Assembly (NCBI RefSeq): GCF_006337065.1
Contig: NZ_CP040872.1
Span: 2,790,001-2,854,000 of the forward strand
Direction of reading: 5' to 3'
Origin: Agromyces laixinhei
Lineage (GTDB): Bacteria; Actinomycetota; Actinomycetes; Actinomycetales; Microbacteriaceae
Length of the DNA stretch: 64,000 nucleotides
The notes under the pieces were generated by a model. That model was not told the DNA's origin and ran no database searches. It saw only the letters and a program-made list of their open reading frames with translations. Each line of letters opens with the position of its first letter. Position 1 is the first letter of the stretch. Positions 1 to 11,502 of the stretch are shown in pieces. A program made the translations under genes and the position numbers.

Positions 1-294
1 GCGAGCATGGAGGAGTCCTCAGTCGAGGGCACAGGATTGAACGGAACCATGCTCCTCGCCCAAGCCCTCGCCGTGGGCCTCATCGCGGCCCGCGCGACCG
101 ACCGCCGCTTCGGCATCGACCGGGCAGCACGACGAGAGGCGCAGCGCCGCGAAACCGAGGTGCTCGCGGCCGAACGGCGCTTGCGCGCGCCTCGCGCCAG
201 GCGACACACCCTTTCTCAGGAACCGCCCCCCGAAATCGCACTCTTCTCAGGAGAAACGGGCCGGTTTCAGCCGAACCGGCCCGAAGACTCCTGA
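1..294 (+). CDS. Hypothetical protein, possibly cut by the window edge
   Basis: The frame is open from base 1, with an ATG at 7 and a TGA at 292-294. The product has a short hydrophobic stretch (MLLAQALAVGLIAA), then an Arg/Glu/Ala-rich segment that could be helical, and ends in a Pro-rich tail. The last codons lie inside a strong hairpin, which argues that the tail is not under protein-level selection. I do not recognise a family. It may be the end of a gene starting to the left, or a chance open frame in GC-rich DNA. Confidence 0.3.
   Translation, partial: ASMEESSVEGTGLNGTMLLAQALAVGLIAARATDRRFGIDRAARREAQRRETEVLAAERRLRAPRARRHTLSQEPPPEIALFSGETGRFQPNRPEDS
248..293. terminator. Hairpin downstream of gcvP
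   Basis: GGGCCGGTT (258-266) pairs with AACCGGCCC (274-282) around a 7-base loop. An outer stem CAGGAG (248-253) pairs with CTCCTG (288-293). It lies 24 bases beyond the gcvP stop codon, the expected place for its terminator. There is no T-run after the stem on either strand, so it would be a stem-only terminator. Confidence 0.5.
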
Positions 295-316
295 AAAAAG
301 TGGATGCGGGGTGAGG

Positions 317-3205
<2,889 letters not shown>

Positions 3206-3220
3206 GTGGTTCTGCGGTCC

Positions 3221-3592
3221 TTACTCGCCGACGAGGGCGCGGTACTCGTCGTGCGTGAGAAACGTCGGAAGGCTCGAGGTGGCCACCTTGATGAGCCAGC
3301 CCTCGCCGAACGGGTCGCTGTTGACGAGCTCTGGCGCGTCGACGACGGCCTGATTGGCCTCGACGACCTCGCCGTTGACGGGGGCGAAGAGCTCGCCGAC
3401 CGATTTCGTCGACTCGATCTCGCCGACGACGGTGCCCTCGGTGACCGTCGTGCCGGCCGCCGGCAGGTCGACGTAGACGACGTCGCCGAGCTTGTCGGCG
3501 GCGTAGTCGGTGATGCCGATCGTGGCGACGTCGCCGTCGACGGCGATCCACTCGTGTTCTTCGGTGTAGTGCAGTGCGGTCGTGTCGGTCAT
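3221..3592 (-). CDS. gcvH: Glycine cleavage system H protein
   Basis: Lipoyl carrier of the glycine cleavage system, shuttling the methylamine group between GcvP, GcvT and the L-protein. It has 123 residues, the usual length. The lipoylated lysine is K63 in [18 protein letters not shown], and the N-terminal HYTEEHEWI motif is typical. The open frame extends further upstream, but the ATG at 3592 is preceded by AAGGAG at good spacing and gives the family start. It lies between gcvT (32-base gap) and gcvP. Confidence 0.97.
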   Translation of the reverse strand: MTDTTALHYTEEHEWIAVDGDVATIGITDYAADKLGDVVYVDLPAAGTTVTEGTVVGEIESTKSVGELFAPVNGEVVEANQAVVDAPELVNSDPFGEGWLIKVATSSLPTFLTHDEYRALVGE

Positions 3593-3624
3593 GGCGTGCT
3601 CCTTGCGATGAGTTGGTTGCCGAG

Positions 3625-4815
3625 TCAGGCGGTGCGCTTGTAGAAGGGGAGGGCGACGACGGATGCCGCGACGCGCGTGCCCCTGACGTCGACGTAGAGT
3701 TCGCGGCCCGGTTCGGCGGCGTCGGGCGCGACGAACGCCATGGCGATCGGGTGGCCGAGCGTCGGCGACAGTGCCCCGCTCGTGACCACCCCGACGCGGG
3801 CGGCCGAAGCGTCGGCACCGTCGAAGACCTCGTAGTCGGCGCGTGCCGCGCGGCGGCCCTCCGCGGCGAGGCCCACGAGCACCGGGGCATCCGCTGCAGG
3901 CCCCTGCTCGATGGCCTCGCGGCCGACGAACGCATCGGGCTTGGCGAGCGCGACGACACGGCCGAGACCGGCCTGCACGGGCAGGATGTCGCGACTCAGC
4001 TCGTGCCCGTAGAGCGGCATGCCCGCCTCGAGGCGGAGCGTGTCGCGGCTCGCGAGGCCGCACGGCGTCACTCGCGGCCCCCCGGTCTCGGCGAGCGCCT
4101 CCCACAGTCGAGCAGCACGCTCGGGGGCGAGGTAGAGCTCGAAGCCGTCTTCGCCGGTGTACCCGGTGCGTGCCACGAGCACGGGTTCGCCCTCGAACGT
4201 GGCGGGGAAGGCGCGGTAGTACTTGAGGGCGTCGAGCTTCGCGTCGAAGTCCGCTTCATCGTTGCCCGGCCCGTCGACGCCGAAGCCGGGGGTCTCGAGC
4301 AGCACCGATCGCGCGTCGGGTCCCTGAATGGCGATGAGCGCGATGTCGTCGCTCTCATCGGAGACGATCGTGTCGAAGCCCGCCGCGCGAGCGCGAAGCT
4401 CTTCGGCGACGACCGCGGCATTCGAGGCGTTCGCGACGACCATGAACCGGTCGTCGCCCGTGCGATAGACGACGAGATCGTCGATGATGCCGCCGTCATC
4501 GGCGAGCAGCAGCGAGTATTTCGCCTGCCCGATCTCGATCGCCGAGAGCCGGCCCGCGAGCGCATGGTCGAGGGCAGCGGCCGCACCCGGCCCGATGAGC
4601 ACGATCTCGCCCATGTGCGAGAGGTCGAAGAGCCCGGCGGAGCTCCGCACGGCACGGTGCTCGGCAAGGTCGCTCGAGTAGCGCACTGGCATCTGCCAGC
4701 CGGCGAAGTCGGTGAAGCTCGCGCCGGCCGCGCGGTGCACGGCGTCGAGCGGGCTGCGCCGCTCGGAGACGTCGGCGGATGCCTCGGGGCTTGCGGTACC
4801 GGGTTCGTTGGTCAC
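3625..4815 (-). CDS. gcvT: Aminomethyltransferase, T-protein
   Basis: Tetrahydrofolate-dependent T-protein of glycine cleavage. It releases ammonia from the GcvH-bound aminomethyl group and forms 5,10-methylene-THF. It has 396 residues; an extra N-terminal stretch of about 20 residues precedes the conserved [23 protein letters not shown]. The GTG at 4815 follows GGAGAA. The segment FDLSHMGEI and the C-terminal [18 protein letters not shown] match the family. It is the first gene of the operon, 64 bases downstream of the riboswitch. No lipoamide dehydrogenase gene is linked here. Confidence 0.96.
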   Translation of the reverse strand: MTNEPGTASPEASADVSERRSPLDAVHRAAGASFTDFAGWQMPVRYSSDLAEHRAVRSSAGLFDLSHMGEIVLIGPGAAAALDHALAGRLSAIEIGQAKYSLLLADDGGIIDDLVVYRTGDDRFMVVANASNAAVVAEELRARAAGFDTIVSDESDDIALIAIQGPDARSVLLETPGFGVDGPGNDEADFDAKLDALKYYRAFPATFEGEPVLVARTGYTGEDGFELYLAPERAARLWEALAETGGPRVTPCGLASRDTLRLEAGMPLYGHELSRDILPVQAGLGRVVALAKPDAFVGREAIEQGPAADAPVLVGLAAEGRRAARADYEVFDGADASAARVGVVTSGALSPTLGHPIAMAFVAPDAAEPGRELYVDVRGTRVAASVVALPFYKRTA

Positions 4816-4879
4816 GAGAGTTCTCCAGACGTGCCGGCGCGAACCGGCGTGGTCACGGTCGCGGAAGCGACACCGTGTG

Positions 4880-5067
4880 GGAACTCCCCCTCTGTCATGA
4901 GCCTGAGAGTTTCACGCGATCGCGCTTTCACCGTGGGCGGGAGGCCGCAGGCGTGCGGATTCCACTTTTCAGAGCGGCCTCTGTCATCGCGGTGTAGTGA
5001 CCTGAGAGATTGGCGGGGAGGCTTGCTCCTTCGGTGCCGGCTCGAACTGCTGCCGGCTCTCCCGCGA
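4880..5067 (-). ncRNA. Tandem glycine riboswitch
   Basis: Read on the minus strand, the leader of gcvT contains two copies of the aptamer signature: TCTCTCAGG followed by GACAGAG, then ACTCTCAGG followed by GACAGAGGG. The element opens with GCGGGAGAG and contains CCGAAGGAGCAA, as in gcvT-class glycine riboswitches. Glycine binding normally turns on gcv expression in this family. A TAGGAT box at 5106-5101 is a plausible -10 for the transcript. The rest of the 322-base gap between gcvT and the multicopper oxidase gene holds nothing else I can identify. Confidence 0.93.
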
Positions 5068-5137
5068 CGCGTCGATGGCCCGGTATGAGATTGTGCTCCG
5101 ATCCTAGCAGCGGGGCACCGGATGCCGCGTGGCTCTC

Positions 5138-7117
5138 TCACTCCGGACGATTCGCGTGTGCGCCCCCGTGTTCGAACGGCGTCGTGACACCCGTATAGGC
5201 GAGCGACATCATCATGCCCTGCGCGGCGTGCTCGAGGTCGTGGCAGTGGTCCATCCAGATGCCGGGGTTGTCTGCGCGGAGCGCGAGCTCCCAGACCTCA
5301 CCCGGCCTCACGTCGACCGTGTCGAGCCAGAGCGGCGCCCCCGTCGCGGCCTCTCCGTCGCGAGCGAGCACGAGCACGTGGTGGCCGTGCACGTGCATCG
5401 GGTGCACGTCGAAGCCGCGATTGGCGACGGTGATGCGCATGAGGTCGCCCTCGTGCACGACGAGCGGCTCGATGTGCGGGAAGACCTGCCCGTTGACGGT
5501 GTATGCGTAGATCGGCGCACCGCCGACGAACCGCGGCATGCGGTCGAGCACGAGCACGCCCTCGGCGGTGAACGGTCCGAGCTCGGGCCGGGCCGCGTCG
5601 CCGTAGGCGAGCAGATCGAGCTCCGGTGCGGCCTCGATCTCCGAGGGCGCCCCCTCCGAGGTCGATGTCGCGTCGTCGCCGGGCGGCACGAACGAGATCA
5701 CGGATGCCTCGGAGGCATCCGTCTCGAAGCGCACGGGCGCTTCGGGCATCGTGAAGACCAGGTCGGCGCGGGCGCCCGCGCCCAGGCGCAGCGCCTCGCC
5801 CCGCACCTCGGCGCCGCCCTCGACATCGAGGCCGTCGACCGCCGAGATGCGGAACGGCGCACCGGCGACGAGCACTCGCAGGGGCGAGCGATCGGTGTTC
5901 GCGACCCGGAGCCGCACCGTGCTGCCCGGCTCGGCGTCGATCTGCTGCGGCCCGTCGATCTCGCCGAGGAACACGGCGCCGCCCAGCGTGTGCACCGGCA
6001 CCGAGAGATCGAGGTCTTCGGCGACGCCGCCCGCGGGTTCCACGACGAGCATCCCGTAGAGACCGCGCCGCACCCCCTCCGATCCGGCCTGGTGCGTGTG
6101 GTACCAGTACGTGCCGGCGGTGTCGGCGACGAACCGGGAGGTGAAGGTGCCGCCGGGCGCGACCGCGTTCTGGGTGACGCCTGCGACGCCGTCTTCGCCG
6201 TTCGGCACGTCGTAGCCGTGCCAGTGCAGGGTGACGCCGCGCTCGATGTCGCGGTTCGCGAGGGTCGCCTCGACGAGATCGCCTTCGGTGACGCGAAGTT
6301 CCGGGCCGGGCAGGGAATCACCCCCGAAGCCCCACGCCTCGACCGAGTCGCCGCCCGCGAGTTCCACCGTGTGATGTGCAGCCGTGAGTTCGAAGCGACG
6401 CACCTCGCCCGGGGCATCCGCCGGTGTTCGGAGCGTCTCGACCGAGCGGGAGGCGACGGCGCCGTCGTTCGCATCGACCACGGCGGCGGCGCCGTGCCCG
6501 TGCCCAGTGCCCGCCTCGAGGGTCGGCGCGGCGGTGTCGGAGAGCCACGACCAGCCGATGCCGGCGACGAGCAGGAGCGCCAGGAACCCCGCGAATCCGG
6601 CGACCGCACGCCGGCCGCGATGCGCGAGGAGCGCCCAGGTGAGACCGGTGCCGAGTGCGACCGCTGCGAAGAGCAGGAGCGCCGCGACGGGTTGCGGCGG
6701 GTAGCCGATGAGCCAGGTGGCGAGCGCCGCGGCGGCCATCGCGTAGCCGCCGCCGAGCACCAGCGTGCGACCGGCCACGGGCCGCCGGCCGGTGAGCCAC
6801 CACACGAGTCCGAGCACTCCGGCCGCGAGCCCGATGAGCTGGAGCGGGAGGGCGATGACGATCTTCTCGCCGGCGAACCACCAGCCTCGGCCGGCGAGCA
6901 CCAGCGCGAGGGCCACGGCGCCCGCGAGAGCGAGGGTGCCGCCCGCGACGAACGCGAGCACCGGCATCCGCTCACGGGGAGTGCGTGCCGATCGCCGACT
7001 CCTCGGCGTTGCGTCATCCGGCGCCGGCCCGACGGCGCTGAATCCGGCGGCGAGCCAGAGTGCAGCGCCGGCCAGGCCGGCGACGGCTTGCAGCAGCAGG
7101 AGTGCCACGTTACTCAA
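5138..7117 (-). CDS. Membrane-anchored multicopper oxidase
   Basis: 659 residues. About six hydrophobic helices fill residues 4-190. An outward-facing cupredoxin oxidase region follows, with the four copper motifs: HWHG (298-301), YHTH (339-342), HPMHVHG (572-578) and HCHDLEH with a following Met (634-645). Together these bind the T1 and trinuclear copper sites, so oxidation of a metal ion or phenolic substrate with reduction of oxygen is expected. A His/Gly-rich spot (GTGHGHG) follows the last helix. The start appears to be TTG. Fusion of a multi-helix membrane domain to the oxidase is unusual; most relatives are secreted. It lies downstream of a small membrane protein gene, probably in one operon. 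The substrate is not predictable. Confidence 0.9.
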   Translation of the reverse strand: MSNVALLLLQAVAGLAGAALWLAAGFSAVGPAPDDATPRSRRSARTPRERMPVLAFVAGGTLALAGAVALALVLAGRGWWFAGEKIVIALPLQLIGLAAGVLGLVWWLTGRRPVAGRTLVLGGGYAMAAAALATWLIGYPPQPVAALLLFAAVALGTGLTWALLAHRGRRAVAGFAGFLALLLVAGIGWSWLSDTAAPTLEAGTGHGHGAAAVVDANDGAVASRSVETLRTPADAPGEVRRFELTAAHHTVELAGGDSVEAWGFGGDSLPGPELRVTEGDLVEATLANRDIERGVTLHWHGYDVPNGEDGVAGVTQNAVAPGGTFTSRFVADTAGTYWYHTHQAGSEGVRRGLYGMLVVEPAGGVAEDLDLSVPVHTLGGAVFLGEIDGPQQIDAEPGSTVRLRVANTDRSPLRVLVAGAPFRISAVDGLDVEGGAEVRGEALRLGAGARADLVFTMPEAPVRFETDASEASVISFVPPGDDATSTSEGAPSEIEAAPELDLLAYGDAARPELGPFTAEGVLVLDRMPRFVGGAPIYAYTVNGQVFPHIEPLVVHEGDLMRITVANRGFDVHPMHVHGHHVLVLARDGEAATGAPLWLDTVDVRPGEVWELALRADNPGIWMDHCHDLEHAAQGMMMSLAYTGVTTPFEHGGAHANRPE

Positions 7118-7159
7118 GAGAGAGGATCCTCGCTGCCTGGACCTTCGCCCCGTGACGGA

Positions 7160-7648
7160 TCAGGCGCGCGGAGCGGTGACGGTGTCATCGACCGGGCCGG
7201 TGCCGTCGACGGCCGAGTCGCCGGGCTTCGCCGGTGCACCCTCGCGCACGAGCCGGTGGGCGCGCACGATCATCAGAACGCCGAGGAGCAGCACTGCCGT
7301 GCCGATCACGCCGTGGAGCGACAGGAACAGGGTTGCGCTGAGCGGCACGGGCTCGCCGGGCCCCTCGAGGCCGAAGATCACCCCGGTGAGGATGAACAGC
7401 ACGGTCTGGAAGAGGATGAGCACGAGCGGCAGCACGCTGAGCCAGATCGTGCGCTTGCCCGCCCGCGCGAGCGCGGCGCTCACGATCAGCAGGATCGCGA
7501 GGATCGGCAGCACGATGCGGCCGTTCGTGCCGTGCCAGGCGAAGAGCTCGTCCTCTGGGTTCGAGAACACCCCGACGGCGGCGAAGTAGAGCTGGAGGAC
7601 GACGGCGGCGGTGAACAGCCACGCCACGATCTGGAACAGTTTGCGCAT
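7160..7648 (-). CDS. Small four-helix membrane protein (DUF6220-like)
   Basis: 162 residues from the ATG at 7648, which has GAGAGGA upstream; the longer frame to 7705 lacks such support. Four hydrophobic segments alternate with short loops, and a conserved-looking DELFAWHGTNGRIVLPILA segment follows helix 1. This resembles DUF6220 proteins, recalled rather than searched. It ends 42 bases before the multicopper oxidase start and is likely co-transcribed. It might be a membrane partner of the oxidase, but nothing in the sequence shows its role. The 254-base gap to nrtR must hold two divergent promoters. Confidence 0.75.
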   Translation of the reverse strand: MRKLFQIVAWLFTAAVVLQLYFAAVGVFSNPEDELFAWHGTNGRIVLPILAILLIVSAALARAGKRTIWLSVLPLVLILFQTVLFILTGVIFGLEGPGEPVPLSATLFLSLHGVIGTAVLLLGVLMIVRAHRLVREGAPAKPGDSAVDGTGPVDDTVTAPRA

Positions 7649-7866
7649 CAGGCGATTCCTCTCAGGAATGACCGGCGCACACCGTGAACGCCGGGACTGC
7701 ACCATGCTGGCGCCCGTAGGGCGGCGTCACCTCAGTGGTAGTACCGATGTCATCGCCGCGGCGATCCCCCGTTCGGGGTACGCAGACACCCCTCGACCGG
7801 CTCAACGCCCGCGCCGGGACGACTGGCGTTCTGGTCACGCTGACTGTAAGCTGCCGTCGGACCTGG

Positions 7867-7887
7867 TTCGAGTCAGATTGACTCGAA
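7867..7887. promoter_or_regulatory. Perfect palindrome, likely NrtR operator
   Basis: TTCGAGTCA and TGACTCGAA are exact inverted repeats separated by GAT, 15 bases before the nrtR start codon. NrtR regulators bind palindromes upstream of NAD genes and are released by ADP-ribose. The position suggests autoregulation of the whole nrtR-nad operon. Binding is inferred. Confidence 0.7.
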
Positions 7888-7902
7888 GATCGGAGGTGAT
7901 GG

Positions 7903-8604
7903 ATGCCACCGCACGACGCCGCCGCTGTGCGCCTCGCCGTCTCGACCGTGATCTTCGCGCTGCGCCCCGACAGCTCGGGCCGGCCGGTGCTCTGGACCCC
8001 GCTCGTGCGCCGCACCCGCGACCCGCAGCTCGGTCTCTGGGCACTGCCGGGCGGCTGGCTGCCGCCCAACGAGGAACTGGAGGCCGTGGCCGCACGCACG
8101 CTGCGTCTCACGACCGGCCTCGCGCCCACCTATCTCGAACAGCTCTACACCTTCGGCGAGGTCGACCGCTCCCCCGGCGTCCGCGTGGTCTCGGTCGTCT
8201 ACTGGGCACTCGTGCAGAGCGACGAGGCCGCTCGCGCCGTCGCTGGGCCGAACGTGCGCTGGGTGCCGGCCGACACGCTGCCCGCGCTCGCCTTCGACCA
8301 CAACCGCATCGTGGAGTACGGCCTCTGGCGTCTGCGCACGAAGCTCGAGTACGCCCAGATCGCGCACGCCTTCCTCGGCGAGACCTTCACGCTCGCCGAG
8401 CTGCGCGAAGTCGTCGAAGCCGTGCTGCAGCGCCCGCTCGACCCGGCGAACTTCCGCCGCACGATGCTCGCCTCGGGCCGGCTGCGAGAGACCGGCGAAC
8501 GAATGGCCGGCGCCCGGCACCGGCCGCCGAAGCTCTATCGCTACGAGACCGCCGCCGCGGCGCAGACCCGTGAACCGTTCATGAAAGAGAGGCCGGCATC
8601 GTGA
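7903..8604 (+). CDS. nrtR: NrtR-type Nudix-related NAD regulator
   Basis: 233 residues. The N-terminal half is a Nudix-like fold (WALPGGWLPPNEELEAVAARTL, residues about 46-67); the Nudix box is incomplete, as in NrtR proteins that bind but do not hydrolyse ADP-ribose. The C-terminal half (from about residue 150) has the winged-helix segment with ALAFDHNRIVEYGLWRLRTKLEY, typical of the family. GGAGG precedes the ATG. It heads the NAD biosynthesis operon, and its stop overlaps the nadA GTG by 4 bases. The operator at 7867-7887 supports autoregulation. Confidence 0.9.
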   Translation: MPPHDAAAVRLAVSTVIFALRPDSSGRPVLWTPLVRRTRDPQLGLWALPGGWLPPNEELEAVAARTLRLTTGLAPTYLEQLYTFGEVDRSPGVRVVSVVYWALVQSDEAARAVAGPNVRWVPADTLPALAFDHNRIVEYGLWRLRTKLEYAQIAHAFLGETFTLAELREVVEAVLQRPLDPANFRRTMLASGRLRETGERMAGARHRPPKLYRYETAAAAQTREPFMKERPAS

Positions 8605-9938
8605 ACCCCACGACCGAGCAGACCAGAGCCGCGGCATCCGTCGACCGCACCATCAGACTGATCACGGCCGGGGCCGCCGCCGGCGAGTCGTGTTCGCCCG
8701 AGCTCGCCAAGGGGCCGTGGGAGTTCGACGCGGGCCCCGTCGCCTACGGTCCGGGCTCGTCGATGAGCGACGTCATCCCGACGGGATCGCCGCGCCAGGG
8801 CGCCCTTCCCGAGGCGTACCGCACGGCGTCCGCCGATGAACTGCACGCACGCATCCGCGCCGCGAAGGCGACGCTCGGCGACCGTGTCGTGGTGCTCGGC
8901 CACTTCTATCAGCGCGATGAGGTCATCGAGCACGCCGACTTCGTCGGCGACTCGTTCCAGCTCGCGAACGCCGCACTCACCCGGCCGGAGGCCGAGGCGA
9001 TCGTCTTCTGCGGGGTGCACTTCATGGCCGAGACGGCCGACCTGCTCGGAGCGCCCGGGCAGGCCGTGATCCTGCCGAACCTCGCCGCGGGCTGCTCGAT
9101 GGCCGACATGGCCGACGAGAGCTCGGTCGAAGAGTGCTGGGAGCAGCTCGAGTCGGTCTACGGCGACCTGACGGCGGTCGACGCCGACGGCAGGGTTCCC
9201 GTCATCCCGGTCACGTACATGAATTCCTCGGCCGCGCTCAAGGGCTTCGTCGGGCGACACGGCGGCATCGTCTGCACCTCCTCGAACGCCCGCACCGTGC
9301 TCGAGTGGGCCTTCGAGCGCGGGCAGCGGGTGCTGTTCTTCCCCGACCAGCACCTCGGTCGCAACACTGCGAAGGCCATGGGCGTGCCGCCCCGGCAGAT
9401 GCCGATGTGGAACCCCCGCAAGGCGCTCGGCGGCAACGGCGCGGGCGAACTGGGCGAGGCCCGCGTCATCCTCTGGCACGGCTTCTGCTCGGTGCACCGG
9501 CGCTTCACGGTCGACCAGATCTCGCAAGCGCGCATCGACCACCCCGGCGTGCAGGTCATCGTGCACCCCGAGTGCCCCATGCCGGTCGTCGATGCAGCGG
9601 ATGCCGCCGGCTCGACCGACTTCATCGTGAAGGCGATCCAGGCCGCGCCGGCCGGCTCGACCTTCGCGATCGGCACCGAGATCAACCTCGTGCAGCGCCT
9701 CGCGGCCGAGCACCCGCAGCACACGATCTTCTGCCTCGATCCCGTGGTCTGCCCGTGTTCGACGATGTACCGCATCCACCCCGGCTACCTCGCATGGGTG
9801 CTCGAGGAACTCGTCGAAGGCCGCGTCGTCAACCGCATCACGGTCGGCGACGAGGTGGCGGAGCCGGCGCGAGCGGCACTCGAGCGGATGCTCGCGGCGA
9901 AGCCGCCCGTGGCCGCGCAGCCGGTCGCCGGAGCCTGA
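8601..9938 (+). CDS. nadA: Quinolinate synthase
   Basis: Iron-sulfur enzyme that condenses iminoaspartate with dihydroxyacetone phosphate to give quinolinate. It has 445 residues, with an N-terminal extension of about 70 residues before the conserved core. Likely cluster cysteines lie in FCGVHFMAET, HPECPMPVV and VVCPCSTMY. VVLGHFYQRDEV and WHGFCSVHRRF are typical of long actinobacterial NadA. The GTG start at 8601 overlaps the nrtR stop (GTGA), showing translational coupling. The operon also supplies NadB, which makes its substrate, and a cysteine desulfurase that can supply sulfur for its cluster. Confidence 0.97.
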   Translation: MNPTTEQTRAAASVDRTIRLITAGAAAGESCSPELAKGPWEFDAGPVAYGPGSSMSDVIPTGSPRQGALPEAYRTASADELHARIRAAKATLGDRVVVLGHFYQRDEVIEHADFVGDSFQLANAALTRPEAEAIVFCGVHFMAETADLLGAPGQAVILPNLAAGCSMADMADESSVEECWEQLESVYGDLTAVDADGRVPVIPVTYMNSSAALKGFVGRHGGIVCTSSNARTVLEWAFERGQRVLFFPDQHLGRNTAKAMGVPPRQMPMWNPRKALGGNGAGELGEARVILWHGFCSVHRRFTVDQISQARIDHPGVQVIVHPECPMPVVDAADAAGSTDFIVKAIQAAPAGSTFAIGTEINLVQRLAAEHPQHTIFCLDPVVCPCSTMYRIHPGYLAWVLEELVEGRVVNRITVGDEVAEPARAALERMLAAKPPVAAQPVAGA

Positions 9939-9939
9939 G

Positions 9940-11502
9940 ATGGCACGCGTGCTCGTGATCGGCGGCGGCATCGCCGGGCTCTGGGCTGCGGTCAAGGCCA
10001 CCGATGCCGGGCACACGGTCGAGCTCGTCACGAAGACGGAGCTCGCCGAGGGCAACACGCGCTACGCGCAGGGCGGTATCGCCGCGGCGCTCTTTCCCGA
10101 CGACTCGGTCGAGCGCCACTACGCCGACACGATCGAGTCCGGCGCGGGCCTCGCCGATCCGGCAGCCGTGCGGGTGCTCGTCGAGGAGGGCCCCGACCGG
10201 GTTCGCGACCTGATCCGCTTCGGTGTCGCGTTCGACCGGGGCGAGTCGGGTCTCGAGCGTGGCCTCGAGGCCGCACACTCGCGCGCGCGCATCCTGCATG
10301 CCGGAGGCGATGCCACCGGGGCCGCGATCGAGCACGCCCTCGTCGGCACGGTGCGACGCCGCGCCGTCGCGATCGACGAGCAGACGATGCTCGTCGACCT
10401 CATCGTCGAGGGCGGCCGCGTGGTCGGCGCACGACTGCTCGCGGCATCCGGAGCACTCATCGAACGCCGCGCCGACGCGGTCGTGCTCGCGACCGGCGGC
10501 AGTGGATGCCTCTATCGGCATACGACGAACCCGGCCGTGGCGACCGGTGACGGCGTGGCCGCAGCCTGGCGTGCCGGCGCGCGCGTCGCCGACCTCGAAT
10601 TCACCCAGTTCCACCCGACCGCACTCGCCGCACCGGGCACGCCGCTCATCTCCGAAGCCGTGCGCGGCGAGGGCGCGGTGCTGCGCGATGCGAGCGGACG
10701 CCGCTTCATGCTCGACGTCGACCCGCGCGGCGAGCTCGCTCCGCGCGACGTCGTGGCCCGTGCGGTCTGGCGGCGATCGCTCGAGCAGGGCGGAGCGCCC
10801 GTGCTGCTCGACGCGACGGCACTCGGCGGCGAGATGCTCGCACGGCGCTTCCCCGGCCTCGACGCCGTCGTGCGCGCCGCGGGCTTCGACTGGGCGCGCG
10901 AACCCGTGCCCGTGACCCCCGCCGCGCACTACGCCATGGGCGGCGTCGCGACCGACCTCGACGGGCACACGAGCCTGCCTGGCCTCTTCGCGATCGGTGA
11001 GGTCGCCCGCACCGGTGTGCACGGGGCGAACCGGCTCGCGTCGAACTCGCTGCTCGAGGCGGCCGTCTTCGCCGAGCGCGCCGTACGGGCCCTCACCACC
11101 GGAACCACCGGAACCACCGGAACCACCGGAATCACCGGAATCACCGGAGCGTCGGAGTGCCGCCTCCTTCCGGACCACCGCGAGGTCGGGGGTTCGGCGA
11201 GCGCTTCCGGCTGTTCCGGCGCATCGCCGGTCGACCGCGAAGAGCTGCAGCGGCTCATGTGGCGCTGCGTCGGGCTCGAACGCGACGAGGCGGGGCTCTC
11301 CGAGGCATCCGCTCGACTCGAAACCTGGCGCGCACCCGAACTGCACGACCGATGCAGTGCCGAAGATCGCAACCTGCTCGATCTCGCACGACTCACCGTC
11401 GCAGCCGCACGCGCTCGTCGCGTGAGCTGCGGCGCGCACTTCCGCACCGACGATCCCGCGGTCGCCCCGCTCCCCGCCCAGCTCGACCGAGAGGCCGCCT
11501 GA
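9940..11502 (+). CDS. nadB: L-aspartate oxidase
   Basis: FAD enzyme oxidising aspartate to iminoaspartate for NadA. The dinucleotide-binding motif VLVIGGGIAGLWAA is at residues 4-17. The capping and active-site segments ARILHAGGDATGAAIEHAL, EFTQFHPTAL, HYAMGGVATDLDG and GVHGANRLASNSLLEA are all present. 520 residues is normal. Between the FAD core and the C-terminal helical domain lies a Thr-Thr-Gly/Ile-Thr-Gly repeat (about residues 386-403) encoded by a 9-base tandem repeat, then a Ser/Gly-rich linker. One base separates it from nadA, and its TGA overlaps the nadC ATG by one base. Confidence 0.96.
   Translation: MARVLVIGGGIAGLWAAVKATDAGHTVELVTKTELAEGNTRYAQGGIAAALFPDDSVERHYADTIESGAGLADPAAVRVLVEEGPDRVRDLIRFGVAFDRGESGLERGLEAAHSRARILHAGGDATGAAIEHALVGTVRRRAVAIDEQTMLVDLIVEGGRVVGARLLAASGALIERRADAVVLATGGSGCLYRHTTNPAVATGDGVAAAWRAGARVADLEFTQFHPTALAAPGTPLISEAVRGEGAVLRDASGRRFMLDVDPRGELAPRDVVARAVWRRSLEQGGAPVLLDATALGGEMLARRFPGLDAVVRAAGFDWAREPVPVTPAAHYAMGGVATDLDGHTSLPGLFAIGEVARTGVHGANRLASNSLLEAAVFAERAVRALTTGTTGTTGTTGITGITGASECRLLPDHREVGGSASASGCSGASPVDREELQRLMWRCVGLERDEAGLSEASARLETWRAPELHDRCSAEDRNLLDLARLTVAAARARRVSCGAHFRTDDPAVAPLPAQLDREAA
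11095..11148 (+). repeat. 9-bp tandem repeat inside nadB
   Basis: Six units: four of ACCACCGGA followed by two of ATCACCGGA, encoding TTG x4 then ITG x2. The unit is a multiple of three, so changes in copy number keep the reading frame. It lies at the boundary between the FAD domain and the helical C-terminal domain, so length variation should be tolerated. Confidence 0.9.

Noticed and set aside
5129..7687. An 852-codon plus-strand frame opposite the multicopper oxidase
   Set aside because: Same cause; the oxidase on the minus strand has all four copper motifs.
11095..11148. A CRISPR-like repeat
   Set aside because: Nine-base units without spacers, in frame inside nadB.
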